From positions 1 through 64,000 of the forward strand of contig JAJFJV010000035.1 of NCBI GenBank assembly GCA_021773635.1: a stretch of DNA of 64,000 bases, written 5' to 3'. A program made the translations under genes and the position numbers. This document shows, piece after piece, positions 17,204 to 29,843 of this stretch (its first letter is position 1; the number at the start of each line of letters is the position of its first letter). The notes beneath the pieces are model-generated. The model searched no databases, had not been told where the DNA came from, and saw only the letters and a program-made list of their open reading frames with translations. The DNA comes from Gammaproteobacteria bacterium. Lineage in GTDB: Bacteria > Pseudomonadota > Gammaproteobacteria > HK1.

Positions 17204-17781
17204 TGGGTGGTGCGTCCTACGTTGGCAATGCCGCCACCTTTCTCATTGGCACCCTGTTTGGAATTTATATCCTGATCCTGATGATGCGCTTCTTGCTGCA
17301 ATGGGTGCGGGCGGACTTCTACAATCCGGTGTCCCAGTTTATCTACCGTGCTACCGAGCCCGCGCTGCGTCCGTTACAGCGCGTTGTTCCAAGGGCCGGA
17401 GGCATCGACATTTCGCCGCTGTTGCTGATGCTGTTGCTGAAGGCCGCCGAGTTGTGGATTACCTTTATGATTCTGGGGCATGGCCCACGACTACCGGGTC
17501 TGCTGGTGCTTGCTCTCGCCCACCTGCTATCCCTGCTGCTGCACGTGTTTCTGGTGGCGATTCTGGTACAGGTGGTGCTGAGCTGGGTGAATCCGGGTGC
17601 CTACAATCCCGTTACCCAGATTATTTTCCGCCTTACCGAGCCCTTGCTGGGGCGCGCCCGGCGACTCCTTCCACCCATCTCCGGGCTGGATCTCTCTCCC
17701 ATTCTGGTTCTGATCGGTCTGCAACTTACCAATATGCTGCTAATCGTCCCGATCATGGATCTGGGGCGCGGGCTGCTGTGA
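17203..17781 (+). CDS. yggT: YggT family integral membrane protein
   Basis: 192 residues with two copies of the YggT unit: hydrophobic helix, then a conserved stretch ([22 protein letters not shown]-type near residue 40 and [21 protein letters not shown] near 133). About four to five membrane helices. The role is unclear; the family is linked to membrane integrity and division in other bacteria. The ATG at 17203 follows GGGGG and overlaps the proC stop; a GTG three bases earlier is possible. Confidence 0.9.
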   Translation: MGGASYVGNAATFLIGTLFGIYILILMMRFLLQWVRADFYNPVSQFIYRATEPALRPLQRVVPRAGGIDISPLLLMLLLKAAELWITFMILGHGPRLPGLLVLALAHLLSLLLHVFLVAILVQVVLSWVNPGAYNPVTQIIFRLTEPLLGRARRLLPPISGLDLSPILVLIGLQLTNMLLIVPIMDLGRGLL

Positions 17782-18089
17782 CTACACCCTGGTATCGCTG
17801 GGAGGGAAACACCCTGTTGCTCTCCATCCGTGTGCAACCGCGGGCGAGTCGTAGCGAGGTGGTGGGGCCGCTGGGCAAGTTATTGAAAATTCGGCTGGCC
17901 GCACCGCCGGTAGAGGGGGAGGCCAATCGTCAGCTCATCCGCTTTTTGGCGCGTGAGTTTCGTCTGCCCAAGTCGCGCGTGCGTTTGCTGCGCGGGGAGA
18001 GCGGGCGGACCAAATCGGTGGCGGTGGATGAGCCCCGGGTTGTTCCATCGTGGTTAGGGGCCGCTGACGGTAACGCCGACTATGCCTAA
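17778..18089 (+). CDS. yggU: DUF167 / YggU family protein
   Basis: 103 residues from a GTG that overlaps the yggT stop (GTGA). The family pattern is clear: [36 protein letters not shown] and [16 protein letters not shown]. Small basic alpha/beta protein of unknown function, usually found beside yggT. It overlaps metX by eight bases. Confidence 0.9.
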   Translation: MTTPWYRWEGNTLLLSIRVQPRASRSEVVGPLGKLLKIRLAAPPVEGEANRQLIRFLAREFRLPKSRVRLLRGESGRTKSVAVDEPRVVPSWLGAADGNADYA

Positions 18090-19233
18090 AACGATTCCTG
18101 GTGATTCCGTTGGCCTGGTGATTCCATTGAGTCATCGTTTTGACGAGCCCCTGCCGCTCGATTGTGGCCGCAGCCTGGCCAGCTACGAGCTGGTCTATGA
18201 GACCTACGGTGAACTCAACCAGAGCGGCTCCAATGCAGTGCTTATTTGTCATGCCCTGAGCGGTGACCATCATGTTGCCGGCTACCACAGTGTGGATGAC
18301 CGCAAACCGGGCTGGTGGGAAACCTGCATTGGTCCGGGCAAGGCTATTGATACCAATCGTTTCTTCGTGGTGGCGCTGAATAACCTGGGTGGTTGCAATG
18401 GTTCCACCGGGCCCACCAGCATCAATCCGGAAAGCGGTGAGCCCTATGGCCCCGATTTCCCCATTGTGACGGTGCGCGACTGGGTGCGGAGCCAGGAACG
18501 TCTGGCGCGGGCATTAGGTATCGAATGCTGGGCTGCCGTGGCCGGGGGAAGTCTGGGAGGGATGCAGGCGATGCAGTGGGCCATCGACTTCCCCGATCAA
18601 ATTCGCCATGCCATCGTTATCGCCGCGGCCCCCAGATTGTCAGCGCAGAATATCGCCTTCAATGAGGTGGCCCGGCAAGCCATCCGCACCGACCCGGAGT
18701 TTCACGAGGGCCATTATTATGCCCATGGCGTGGTGCCCCGGCGTGGTCTGATGCTGGCACGCATGCTTGGCCACATTACCTATCTTTCCGACGATGCCAT
18801 GCACCAGAAATTTGGTCGCGAGCGTCCGGAGGATTCCCTCCAATATGGTTTCGATGTGGACTTTCAGGTGGAAAGTTACCTGCGCTATCAGGGGGCTTCC
18901 TTTGTGGATCGCTTTGATGCCAATACCTACCTGTTGATGACCAAAACACTGGATTACTTTGATCCGGCGTCGGACTACGAACACGATCTCAGCGTGGCGC
19001 TGGAGCAGGCCAAGGCCAGCTTTTTCGTGCTTTCTTTTACCAGTGACTGGCGCTTTTCTCCGGAGCGTTCGAGGGAAATCGTCAAGGCGCTGGTCGCCGC
19101 TCGCCGGCAGGTGAGTTATGCCGAAGTGGAAGCAGAGCACGGGCACGACGCCTTTCTCATGCCCATCCCCTATTACCTGGATGTATTCAAGGGTTATATG
19201 GATGCGATTTCTCTGGAGGGCGGTGAAGAATGA
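18082..19233 (+). CDS. metX: Homoserine O-acyltransferase
   Basis: 383 residues, alpha/beta-hydrolase fold. The nucleophile is Ser157 in [13 protein letters not shown]; the catalytic Asp and His are expected in SDWRFSPE and [10 protein letters not shown]. The oxyanion and substrate block is [18 protein letters not shown]. It acylates homoserine in methionine synthesis. MetX proteins can use either acetyl- or succinyl-CoA, and the donor cannot be told safely here. The stop overlaps the metW start by four bases. Confidence 0.93.
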   Translation: MPKTIPGDSVGLVIPLSHRFDEPLPLDCGRSLASYELVYETYGELNQSGSNAVLICHALSGDHHVAGYHSVDDRKPGWWETCIGPGKAIDTNRFFVVALNNLGGCNGSTGPTSINPESGEPYGPDFPIVTVRDWVRSQERLARALGIECWAAVAGGSLGGMQAMQWAIDFPDQIRHAIVIAAAPRLSAQNIAFNEVARQAIRTDPEFHEGHYYAHGVVPRRGLMLARMLGHITYLSDDAMHQKFGRERPEDSLQYGFDVDFQVESYLRYQGASFVDRFDANTYLLMTKTLDYFDPASDYEHDLSVALEQAKASFFVLSFTSDWRFSPERSREIVKALVAARRQVSYAEVEAEHGHDAFLMPIPYYLDVFKGYMDAISLEGGEE

Positions 19234-19844
19234 GTGCCCTGCGTACCGACCTGGCCTTAATTCAGGAGTGGATTACCCCGGGTAGTCGAGTGCTGGATCT
19301 TGGCTGTGGTGACGGTACTTTTCTTGCCTATCTACGGGACCAGCGACGGGTTTCCGGCTATGGCCTCGAAATTGATGATGCCAATGTGAGCCGTTGTGTG
19401 CGTGCCGGCATCAATGTTATTCAGGCCGATCTGGATGCCGGGCTGGCGGATTTCGGTACCGATTCCTTTGACTTTGTCATCATGACCCAGACCTTGCAGT
19501 CGGTGCATCGGCCAGAGCGGTTGCTGGAGGAAATGTTGCGGGTGGGGCGTGAAGGCATCGTCACCTTTCCCAACTTTGGCCACTGGGCCCTGCGCCTGCA
19601 ACTGGCGTTGTGGGGGCAGATGCCCATCACGCCAGTGCTGCCGGGCAAGTGGTACAACACCGCCAACATTCGTCTATGCACCCTCAAGGATTTCGAACGC
19701 CTGCGCGAGGCGCACGGGATTGAGGTGTTAAGGCGAGCGGTGGTAGATCTCAAACATCGCGAAAGCCTGGGGATGCGTTTGTTGCCGAATTTGCTGGGGG
19801 GGGTGGCCATATACCACCTGCGCCGCGGGCAGAGCAGCCACTAA
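19230..19844 (+). CDS. metW: Methionine biosynthesis protein MetW
   Basis: 204 residues with a class I methyltransferase fold: [16 protein letters not shown] is the SAM-binding motif, followed by [16 protein letters not shown] and the MetW-specific ending ([23 protein letters not shown]). It is coupled to metX by an ATGA overlap, and MetX-MetW pairing is widespread; MetW is needed for full MetX activity in other bacteria. A hairpin follows 31 bases after the stop. Confidence 0.93.
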   Translation: MSALRTDLALIQEWITPGSRVLDLGCGDGTFLAYLRDQRRVSGYGLEIDDANVSRCVRAGINVIQADLDAGLADFGTDSFDFVIMTQTLQSVHRPERLLEEMLRVGREGIVTFPNFGHWALRLQLALWGQMPITPVLPGKWYNTANIRLCTLKDFERLREAHGIEVLRRAVVDLKHRESLGMRLLPNLLGGVAIYHLRRGQSSH

Positions 19845-19875
19845 TTTTTCCGTCTGCACTGCCTTCGTTCCCTGG

Positions 19876-19911
19876 ATTACCCGTTGTCACGGGTAATGAC
19901 GGTGTTTTTTT
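19876..19911 (+). terminator. Probable terminator after metW
   Basis: A perfect 8-base stem (ATTACCCG at 19876-19883, CGGGTAAT at 19890-19897) with a six-base loop, then GACGGTG and seven T residues. The T tract is not directly against the stem, so efficiency is uncertain. It separates metW from the convergent xthA. Confidence 0.55.
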
Positions 19912-20713
19912 ATGGGCTTTTACCAGAGCTTATTTTCGCGGGCAGCGGGTAGTCATAGTCGATGGTGAGCGGGGCGTGGTCGGAAAAACGCTCATCCCGG
20001 TAGATGTCAGCGCCACATGCCCGTGACCCCATCTCTGGCGTGGTGACCTGATAGTCGATGCGCCAGCCCGTGTTATTGGCCCAGGCCTGGCCGCGATTTG
20101 ACCACCAGGTGTATTCGTCAGGTTGCTGGTTCACCACCCGAAAGGCATCGACGAAGTCAGCCTCGTCAAACAGTTTATCCATCCACGCCCGTTCCTCCGG
20201 CAGGAAACCGGAGTTTTTCTGATTACCCCGCCAGTTTTTGATGTCGATTTTCTTGTGCGCGATGTTCCAGTCGCCACAGACGACAAGCTGGCGTCCTTCG
20301 TCCCGAAGCGCCTGCAGGAAGGGCAGAAAGCGGTCGAGGAAGTGATATTTTATGGCTTGGCGCTCCTCCTTCGAGGAGCCCGAGGGCAGATAAACGGAGA
20401 TTACGCTCAGCTCACCGAAGCGGGCCTCGATATAGCGCCCCTCCGCATCCATATCGGGCCAGCCAAGGCCACGGATTAGCTCATCCGGTGGCTGGCGGCT
20501 GTAAAGCGCGACGCCGGAATAGCCCTTTTTCTCTGCGGCATAGTAATCACACTGGTAGCCGGCCGGGTAAAACTGCGGATCCGTCAGTTGTTCTTCCAGG
20601 GCGCGCACCTCTTGCAGGCAGATGACATCGGCATTCTGCTTTTCCAGCCAGGGGAAGAATCCCTTGCGGGCAGCCGCCCGGATGCCATTGACGTTGACGC
20701 TGATGATGCGCAT
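19910..20713 (-). CDS. xthA: Exodeoxyribonuclease III
   Basis: 267 residues from the ATG at 20713; the frame is open upstream but the family starts with MRIISVNVNGIRAA. Motifs: DVICLQEVRA (metal Glu), YSGVALYSR, GDWNIAHKKIDIKN (Asp and Asn), and FSDHAPLTIDYD (catalytic Asp-His). It nicks abasic sites and removes 3' blocks in base excision repair. Divergent from pyrE, as in many proteobacteria. Confidence 0.95.
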   Translation of the reverse strand: MRIISVNVNGIRAAARKGFFPWLEKQNADVICLQEVRALEEQLTDPQFYPAGYQCDYYAAEKKGYSGVALYSRQPPDELIRGLGWPDMDAEGRYIEARFGELSVISVYLPSGSSKEERQAIKYHFLDRFLPFLQALRDEGRQLVVCGDWNIAHKKIDIKNWRGNQKNSGFLPEERAWMDKLFDEADFVDAFRVVNQQPDEYTWWSNRGQAWANNTGWRIDYQVTTPEMGSRACGADIYRDERFSDHAPLTIDYDYPLPAKISSGKSP

Positions 20714-20831
20714 AGATATTGCCTTACAGTAACAAGTTGGAGCGCGTAGCATACTCGAGAGCGACTTCCCCTTTTCGTCATTGTGGCGGTGCGTTAGGGT
20801 AGTGCTTTCAATCATTCGGCGGATCTCAAAA

Positions 20832-21491
20832 GTGCACGACTACCAACAGGAATTTATTGCCTTCGCTCGTGACAAGGGGGTGCTGCGCTTTGGCGAGTTT
20901 CAGCTCAAGTCAGGACGTCTGAGCCCCTATTTTTTCAATAGCGGAGCCTTCAACAGTGGCAGCAGCCTGGCTTGTCTTGGGCGCTACTATGCTGCTGCCC
21001 TGCATCACTCCGGTCTGGAATTCGACATGCTCTACGGCCCAGCCTACAAGGGCATACCACTGGTATGTGCCGTGGCCATCGCCTACGCTCAGGAATATGA
21101 CCGCGACCTTCCTTACGCCTTTAACCGCAAGGAGGCCAAGGATCATGGCGAGGGCGGCGCTCTGGTCGGGGCACCGCTGGAGGGTAAAGTGGTGATTGTC
21201 GACGATGTGGTGTCCGCTGGCACCTCAGTGCGAGAGTCCATCGAGTTGATTAATGCGGCCGGGGCAACGCCGGTGGGCGTGGCGGTTTCGCTGGACCGCC
21301 AGGAGCGTGGCGAGGGTGAGCTTTCGGCGATTATGGAACTGGAGCAGACCTTTGATCTCAAGGTGACCCCCATAATTACCCTGCAGCAGATTATTGAAAG
21401 CGTTACCGGCGACTCGCAGGATGCGCTGCTATTACAGCGGATTAAGGATTATCAGTGTCGTTACGGTGTCGCCAAGGGTAGGCGGGCGTGA
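20832..21491 (+). CDS. pyrE: Orotate phosphoribosyltransferase
   Basis: 219 residues from a GTG at 20832, which gives the family N-terminus (HDYQQEFIAFARDKGVLRFGEF). The PRPP-binding motif is VVIVDDVVSAGTSVRES; NRKEAKDHGEGG is the flexible loop with the catalytic Lys. It makes orotidine monophosphate in pyrimidine synthesis. An upstream in-frame ATG exists but the extra residues are unlike the family. A MITE-like repeat begins nine bases after the stop. Confidence 0.95.
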   Translation: MHDYQQEFIAFARDKGVLRFGEFQLKSGRLSPYFFNSGAFNSGSSLACLGRYYAAALHHSGLEFDMLYGPAYKGIPLVCAVAIAYAQEYDRDLPYAFNRKEAKDHGEGGALVGAPLEGKVVIVDDVVSAGTSVRESIELINAAGATPVGVAVSLDRQERGEGELSAIMELEQTFDLKVTPIITLQQIIESVTGDSQDALLLQRIKDYQCRYGVAKGRRA

Positions 21492-21499
21492 AGTTTAGC

Positions 21500-21665
21500 T
21501 AAGGAACCTCTGATCTATTCGTGAACTTGTAATCTTGCGCCCAAAATGCCCATCTTTGTCGTTGCTGCTCTTCGCAATAGCCAGCTATTACGTGCGATCA
21601 GCGCCTCAAAGCTGAACATTTTGAATCGCAATCTACTTCGTCCAGAATAAATCAGAGGTTCCCTA
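21500..21665. repeat. MITE-like repeat, 166 bp
   Basis: The ends form a 21-base inverted repeat with two mismatches (21500-21520 against 21645-21665; core GGAACCTCTGAT). There is no reading frame of note inside. Different in sequence from the element at 7510, so it is a second family. It fills the gap between pyrE and rubrerythrin. Confidence 0.78.
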
Positions 21666-21684
21666 AAAATATCGGGGGTGGGAG

Positions 21685-22263
21685 ATGACGCAGAATATTA
21701 AGGGTACACAAACGGAGAAAAATCTGCTGATTGCGTTTGCCGGTGAATCCCAGGCGCGCAATCGCTACACTTATTTTTCTGGTGCTGCGAAAAAAGAAGG
21801 CCTGGTTCAGATTGCCGATATCTTTGAAGAGACGGCGAATCAGGAGAAGGAGCATGCCAAGAGATTCTTCAAGTTTCTTGAAGGTGGCGAGGTGGAAATT
21901 ACCGAGTCCTTTCCAGCCGGAAAAATTGGCTCGACGCTTGAGAATTTGCGTGCCGCGGCGGCCGGTGAGGAGCACGAGTGGACCGAGATGTATCCGGGCT
22001 TTGCGCGAGTAGCCCGGGAGGAAGGTTTTGAGAATGTGGCGCGTGCCTTCGATGCCATATCTATTGCCGAGAAGCAGCACGGCAAGCGCTACCGGGAGCT
22101 TGCTGATAACCTTGAGGCGGGCAAGGTATTCAAGAGAAATGGCCGTGTTACCTGGCGCTGTCGGAATTGCGGTTATTTACATGAAGGGGAAGAGGCGCCC
22201 AACGTATGTCCGGCCTGTTTGCACCCCCAGGCCCATTTTGAATTGTTGGGAGAGAACTGGTAG
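21685..22263 (+). CDS. Rubrerythrin
   Basis: 192 residues. The N-terminal four-helix di-iron domain shows E-x2-A-R-N-R-Y (GESQARNRYTYF), ETANQEKEHAKRFF and the later EKQHGKRYREL, supplying the Glu/His ligands. The C-terminal rubredoxin-like domain has CRNCGYLHEG and CPACLHPQAHF with four iron-binding cysteines. It is a cytoplasmic peroxidase that protects against hydrogen peroxide at low oxygen, which suggests the organism meets microaerobic or anoxic conditions. Confidence 0.95.
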   Translation: MTQNIKGTQTEKNLLIAFAGESQARNRYTYFSGAAKKEGLVQIADIFEETANQEKEHAKRFFKFLEGGEVEITESFPAGKIGSTLENLRAAAAGEEHEWTEMYPGFARVAREEGFENVARAFDAISIAEKQHGKRYRELADNLEAGKVFKRNGRVTWRCRNCGYLHEGEEAPNVCPACLHPQAHFELLGENW

Positions 22264-22309
22264 TCAGGGCAAGCCAACTACTAAAATTTCAGCTGGAGAG
22301 GAGTGATAT

Positions 22310-22471
22310 ATGGAACTGGTCAAAATTCTATTGGCAATATTTTTACCGCCGGTAGCGGTTTTTCTTCAAGTGGGTATCGGCAAGCATTTCTGGATAAATA
22401 TCTTGCTCACCCTGCTGGGATATATTCCGGGCATCGTGCACGCGGTATGGGTCATCGCCAAGAAAAAATAG
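22310..22471 (+). CDS. YqaE/Pmp3 family small membrane protein
   Basis: 53 residues, two membrane helices: MELVKILLAIFLPPVAVFL with the family PP motif, a short polar turn (GIGKHFWIN), then ILLTLLGYIPGIVHAVWVI and a basic end (AKKK). This is the Pmp3/YqaE pattern, linked to membrane potential and stress tolerance. An excellent GGAGAGGAG precedes the ATG by six bases. It follows rubrerythrin by 46 bases and may be co-transcribed with it. Confidence 0.9.
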   Translation: MELVKILLAIFLPPVAVFLQVGIGKHFWINILLTLLGYIPGIVHAVWVIAKKK

Positions 22472-22791
22472 AGTGCATTTAATATGGGGTCGGCTTCGTA
22501 ACCGGCTACCATTACATTCAGGTTGGCCAGCTGAATGTTTGTATTCCAGGGCTTTGAAATAATTATGTCGTATCACTGATGTCCCGTTAACTTTCAGTGA
22601 ATTCGACTAAAAGGCTTAAGGATAATAGCCAAATCGATGTATAGAAGTTTTCGAGACAAAAAAATCAAAAAGAGAGCCCCGTCATTCCGGGCGGCGTTTT
22701 TTGCTGACCCGGAATCCAGGTTTTTCAAGTGCTTATCTGGATACCGGTTCAAGCCCGGTATGACGGGTATTTGGTTAACGGGACAGCTGTG
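22472..22791. other. Gap of about 320 bp between the Pmp3-like gene and the cytochrome gene
   Basis: The first 200 bases hold no gene with coding character and no clear promoter or terminator. The right part holds a palindromic repeat, listed separately. Confidence 0.6.
22681..22764. repeat. Palindromic GTCATTCC repeat, copy 1
   Basis: It begins GTCATTCCGGG and ends CCGGTATGAC, with GGAATCCAGG and its partner TCTGGATACC inside, so the two halves fold onto each other. The same end sequences recur at 49201-49360. This type of short dispersed palindrome is common between proteobacterial genes. Confidence 0.75.
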
Positions 22792-23406
22792 ATGTCGTAT
22801 ATGAAATCGCGATTGCTGGCTGCTTTTTTTTATCTTTTGGCGGCTGGCGCTTGTGTACAGAATCCGGGCATCGGAAGTTCTGAAAAATCCCTTGCACCGA
22901 TGGGAACGACGATCGACGTCGCCTATGCTGCCCGCCTCTGGCGGGTGATGACGGCGGCAAGATTGGTTGGCGTTAATGCCAGTCCGTTGAAGCCGTTTTT
23001 TGGTGGTGCGAAGCCCCACGGAATGATTCTGGAAATTGGCTATAAAAATATCCAGGTCGATGACCATACCGGTTTTGTGGTGGTTAAGAAGAACTACGAT
23101 GGTGAGGGTGTGTCGGAAGCGGCCGTGGCCAGAAACCGGGCCAAATATCTCTCCTCTATTACGGTGATGTTTCAGCGTGAAGCCGGATATGACGAGGATA
23201 ACCAGAACTGGTTCTGGGTTAAGTATCGGCCCAATGGCGATTTGTTCAAGAAAAACATCAAGGGAAAAAATCTGCCGCTTGCCGGAAGAATTTTCAAGGG
23301 TAAAAGCCGTGATGAAAATGGTGGCTGCATCTACTGCCACAGTTCGGCGGGTGGCGGCAACTACATCTTCTATCGCGAGATCCCCTTTCCCGGCACTCGC
23401 CGATAG
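22792..23406 (+). CDS. Cytochrome P460-like c-type haem lipoprotein
   Basis: 204 residues. The N-terminus has a signal peptide ending in a lipobox (FYLLAAGAC). The mature part has one haem-binding CxxCH (GGCIYCHSSAGGGNY, near residue 182) at the C-terminus and the pattern ITVMFQREAGYDEDNQNWFWVKY that resembles cytochrome P460 and its relatives. P460 enzymes oxidise hydroxylamine and some relatives bind nitric oxide; here the reaction is unknown. The ATG at 22792 has GGGA eight bases upstream; another ATG nine bases later is possible. The next gene starts 41 bases downstream. Confidence 0.72.
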   Translation: MSYMKSRLLAAFFYLLAAGACVQNPGIGSSEKSLAPMGTTIDVAYAARLWRVMTAARLVGVNASPLKPFFGGAKPHGMILEIGYKNIQVDDHTGFVVVKKNYDGEGVSEAAVARNRAKYLSSITVMFQREAGYDEDNQNWFWVKYRPNGDLFKKNIKGKNLPLAGRIFKGKSRDENGGCIYCHSSAGGGNYIFYREIPFPGTRR

Positions 23407-23447
23407 CGCTAATATTCCGTGTGAATTGTAAATATTCTGGAGTTGGT

Positions 23448-24077
23448 ATGAACAGCCTCATATTGCGTCGTTTTCTGGTGGTTTCGTTGCTGGCCTTAAT
23501 GGTGGCACCCATTGGCGTGTCAGCGCGAATCAAGTGCTGGACTAACAAGGAAGGGGTGCGGGAATGTGGTAACAGGGTACCCCCGGAATATGCTCAAAAG
23601 GGACATCAGGAAGTCAGTAAGCACGGGATTACAACCAAGCGGCAGCAGCGCGCAAAAACTCCCGCGGAACTGGAGGCCGAGAAGCAGAAAGAGATAGCGG
23701 CGGAAGAGCTAAAGCGCAAGGCGCGTGAGCAGGCGGCACATGATCGCGTATTGCTGGATACCTTCACCACGGCAAAGGAGCTGGAGATTGCCCGGGATAG
23801 TAAAATCGAGGTGATCGATGCCCGCATTGCGCATACCGAAAACCGTATAGACCGTCTTCAGGAAAACCGGGGAATTATGCAGAAAGAGGCGGCTCGCCTG
23901 GAACGTAGCGGCAAGCCGGTGCCAAAAAAACTTAGTGACGATATCCGGCGAGTACAGCGCCAGATTAAGGAAAACCATGGCTTCGTAGCCGAGCGCGAGC
24001 AGGAAAAGAAGGAAGTGGATGCCCAGTTCGAGCGGGATTTAAAACGCTATCGGCAACTGAAGCAGCAGCGACACTGA
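23448..24077 (+). CDS. Periplasmic coiled-coil protein with DUF4124-like N-terminus
   Basis: 209 residues from the ATG at 23448 with GGAG upstream. Signal peptide (FLVVSLLALMVAPIGVSA), then a short domain with two cysteines (IKCWTNKEGVRECGNRVPPEYAQKGH) that resembles DUF4124. From about residue 65 to the end the protein is a charged coiled coil rich in Glu, Lys, Arg and Gln. Probably periplasmic and oligomeric. No function is known; its only informative neighbour is the cytochrome just upstream. Confidence 0.78.
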   Translation: MNSLILRRFLVVSLLALMVAPIGVSARIKCWTNKEGVRECGNRVPPEYAQKGHQEVSKHGITTKRQQRAKTPAELEAEKQKEIAAEELKRKAREQAAHDRVLLDTFTTAKELEIARDSKIEVIDARIAHTENRIDRLQENRGIMQKEAARLERSGKPVPKKLSDDIRRVQRQIKENHGFVAEREQEKKEVDAQFERDLKRYRQLKQQRH

Positions 24078-24103
24078 ATTATGTTATGCGCTTGCCAGCC
24101 TGG

Positions 24104-24697
24104 CTAAGCACCTGTACTCAAGGCGGTTGCCAGCAGGACTTGCTGCTCTTCCCAGGATGCGACGGGTGAGTCACGGAAGTCACTGCGTACGAAGCGCATC
24201 ATGCGGCCTTCGGCAAAGGCCAGTAGCAGGTTTGCGCGAACACTGACCTCGGATGGCGTCAGTCTGGCGCCTGTTCTTTCTCCCTCCCGCAGGACCTGTT
24301 TGAATTGGGTTTCCAGGCGGTCAAAGAATTGCCGCACCCGTGTGCGCAGCCGCTCGTGCTCCCCGATCAAGGCGTCACCCAGCAGTACCCGGCTGATGCC
24401 GGGGTTGCGGGCGGCGAAGCTCAGTACCACCTGAAGGATTTTGAGGCATTGGCTATCGGCATCGCCCGGCTGCTCCAGGATGCGTGCTACCAGGCCAAAC
24501 ACGGATTCTTCGGCAAAGACGATAAGCGCCTCAAACATTTGCGCCTTGCTGCGAAAATGCCGGTAGAGTGCGGCCTCGGAAAGCCCTAATAGCTCCGCCA
24601 GGCGCGCTGTAGTGACCCGCGCACCCGGATGTACCTCGAGTTCCCGGGCGAGTACCTCAAGGATTTGCTGGCGGCGCTCGCCGCGTTTGGCGGTCAT
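24104..24697 (-). CDS. slmA: Nucleoid occlusion factor SlmA
   Basis: 197 residues, TetR fold. The N-terminal helix-turn-helix reads RVTTARLAELLGLSEAALYRHFRSKAQMFEALI, which is very close to SlmA of enterobacteria, and the C-terminal part keeps FAEGRMMRFVRSDF. SlmA binds DNA sites around the chromosome and blocks FtsZ ring assembly over it. It follows argB by six bases; the dut-slmA neighbourhood matches E. coli. Confidence 0.92.
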   Translation of the reverse strand: MTAKRGERRQQILEVLARELEVHPGARVTTARLAELLGLSEAALYRHFRSKAQMFEALIVFAEESVFGLVARILEQPGDADSQCLKILQVVLSFAARNPGISRVLLGDALIGEHERLRTRVRQFFDRLETQFKQVLREGERTGARLTPSEVSVRANLLLAFAEGRMMRFVRSDFRDSPVASWEEQQVLLATALSTGA

Positions 24698-24703
24698 TTA
24701 CAG

Positions 24704-28086
<3,383 letters not shown>

Positions 28087-28161
28087 AATTTGGTGATTCC
28101 CTGGATGCTGGCAGTTTAAGGACCCGAAATGGCAACATTATTACCGCCCGAGTCCTAAGTA

Positions 28162-28638
28162 TCAGGCACGGCCGGAATGTCCAAACCCGCCTGCGCCCCG
28201 GATGCTGTCTTCGAAGTCAGCGACTACCTCGAATTCTGCTTGCACCACGGGCACGAAGACCATCTGGGCAATACGGTCGCCCGGGTGGATGGTAAAGGAC
28301 TCATTAGCCCGATTCCAGCAAGAGACATAGACCTGCCCCTGATAGTCGGAGTCGATAAGGCCTACCAGATTACCCAGCACGATGCCGTGTTTGTGGCCAA
28401 GCCCTGAGCGCGGCAGCAGCACGGCGGCAAGGCCCGGGTCGCCAATGTGGATCGCCATCCCCGTGGGAATGAGATGAGTACTGCCCGGTATGACTTCCAG
28501 AGCCTCGTCAACGCAAGCGCGCAGATCGACGCCGGCGGAACCGGCGGTGGCATGGTGTGGAACGGGAAACTCGGTGCCAATGCGTGGGTCGAGGATTTTA
28601 AGCTGGATTTTTGTTTCTGTACTGTTCGTCGATGACAT
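28162..28638 (-). CDS. dut: Deoxyuridine 5'-triphosphate nucleotidohydrolase
   Basis: 158 residues from the ATG at 28638. All five dUTPase motifs are visible: [42 protein letters not shown] and [12 protein letters not shown] (the ordered tail). It hydrolyses dUTP to limit uracil in DNA and make dUMP. Its 5' end overlaps the coaBC end by about 40 bases, the classic coaBC-dut arrangement. Confidence 0.96.
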   Translation of the reverse strand: MSSTNSTETKIQLKILDPRIGTEFPVPHHATAGSAGVDLRACVDEALEVIPGSTHLIPTGMAIHIGDPGLAAVLLPRSGLGHKHGIVLGNLVGLIDSDYQGQVYVSCWNRANESFTIHPGDRIAQMVFVPVVQAEFEVVADFEDSIRGAGGFGHSGRA

Positions 28639-29794
28639 CAATTAATTGCTCCGCCAGAGTTATTTTTGTGTCCGCCCCGAGGTCCTTGCTGCCATCACGC
28701 CAGTAGAGGATCAGGTGATTGCGATCGCCCTCAAAGCCGAGCCCGGGAAGATTCACCGTGTTGGCGGCAATGAGATCCAGGGATTTCCCCGTGAGCTTGG
28801 CGCGTGCATGTGCTTCCAGTTTTTCGGTTTCTGCGGCAAAGCCAACGGTGAACGGAGGTGCCGGCAGGGCAGAGACCTCGGCAAGAATATCAGGCGTCCG
28901 GGTCAGTTTCAGGGTGAGGGTATCTGCGCTTTTCTTGAGCTTCTGGGCCCCCGCCTCTATGGGCGCATAATCGGCCACCGCCGCGCAGGCGATGAAGATA
29001 TCCGCCTCGGCGACCCGGGCCATGACCTCGGCGTGCATCTCTTGCGCCGTCGTGATTCCGGTGCGGCGGATGCCCGCAGGCGCCGGCAATGCAGTGGGGC
29101 CACTGATCAGACTGACTTCGGCCCCACGTGCGGCGGCTGCGGTGGCGATGGCGTAGCCCATTTTTCCGGAGCTGCGATTGCTGAGAAAGCGCACCGGGTC
29201 CAGTGCCTCTCGGGTGGGGCCGGCGGTGATCAGTACGCGCCGACCACGCCAGGATTCGTCGAATAATTGCCGGATGATATCGTTGGGCTCCAGCATCCTT
29301 CCCGGGCCGGTCTCGCCACAGGCCTGAGAACCGGAGCCGGGTCCAAGCAATCGTACGCCCCGTTCGGAAAGCAGCGCGGCATTGGCCTGGGTGGCAGCAG
29401 CAGACCACATCGCCCGGTTCATGGCCGGACAGAGAATGAGCGGTACGGTGCTGGCAAGGCAAAGGGCCGATAGCAGATCATCGGCCAGACCATGGCTGAG
29501 CCTGGCCATGAAATTTGCGGTAGCGGGTGCCACCAGTATGTGATCTGCCCAGCGTGCGAGTTCAATGTGTCCCATGGCCGCCTCGGCGTCCGGGTCCAGC
29601 AGCTCCCGATGCACCGGCTGCCCGCTTACCGCCTGCAGGGTCAGGGGGGTGATGAATTCGCAGGCCGCAGCGGTCATGACGACCCGCACCTCACAGTCCC
29701 GGTCGCGTAGCCGGCGCACCAGCTCTGGTGCTTTGTAGGCGGCAATGCCTCCGGTGATACCCAGCAGGATGTGTTGTTTCGCGGCTTTATCCAT
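28598..29794 (-). CDS. coaBC: Bifunctional phosphopantothenoylcysteine decarboxylase/synthase
   Basis: 398 residues from the ATG at 29794. The flavin CoaC domain has [11 protein letters not shown], the His of the active site within [19 protein letters not shown], and PAMNRAMW. The CoaB domain starts near residue 185 ([31 protein letters not shown]-type) and keeps NxVN near the end (IAANTVN). It makes 4'-phosphopantetheine for coenzyme A. Divergent from radC, as in E. coli. Confidence 0.95.
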   Translation of the reverse strand: MDKAAKQHILLGITGGIAAYKAPELVRRLRDRDCEVRVVMTAAACEFITPLTLQAVSGQPVHRELLDPDAEAAMGHIELARWADHILVAPATANFMARLSHGLADDLLSALCLASTVPLILCPAMNRAMWSAAATQANAALLSERGVRLLGPGSGSQACGETGPGRMLEPNDIIRQLFDESWRGRRVLITAGPTREALDPVRFLSNRSSGKMGYAIATAAAARGAEVSLISGPTALPAPAGIRRTGITTAQEMHAEVMARVAEADIFIACAAVADYAPIEAGAQKLKKSADTLTLKLTRTPDILAEVSALPAPPFTVGFAAETEKLEAHARAKLTGKSLDLIAANTVNLPGLGFEGDRNHLILYWRDGSKDLGADTKITLAEQLIDVIDEQYRNKNPA

Positions 29795-29843
29795 TTGCGC
29801 TACAGTGTACCGCACGTCGATCTAGTGGCGACACGGAGGTTGC

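Noticed and set aside
22594-23340. Minus-strand frame of 248 codons over the cytochrome P460-like gene
   Set aside because: The plus strand has a lipobox signal peptide and a CxxCH motif; the minus frame has neither domains nor a ribosome site.
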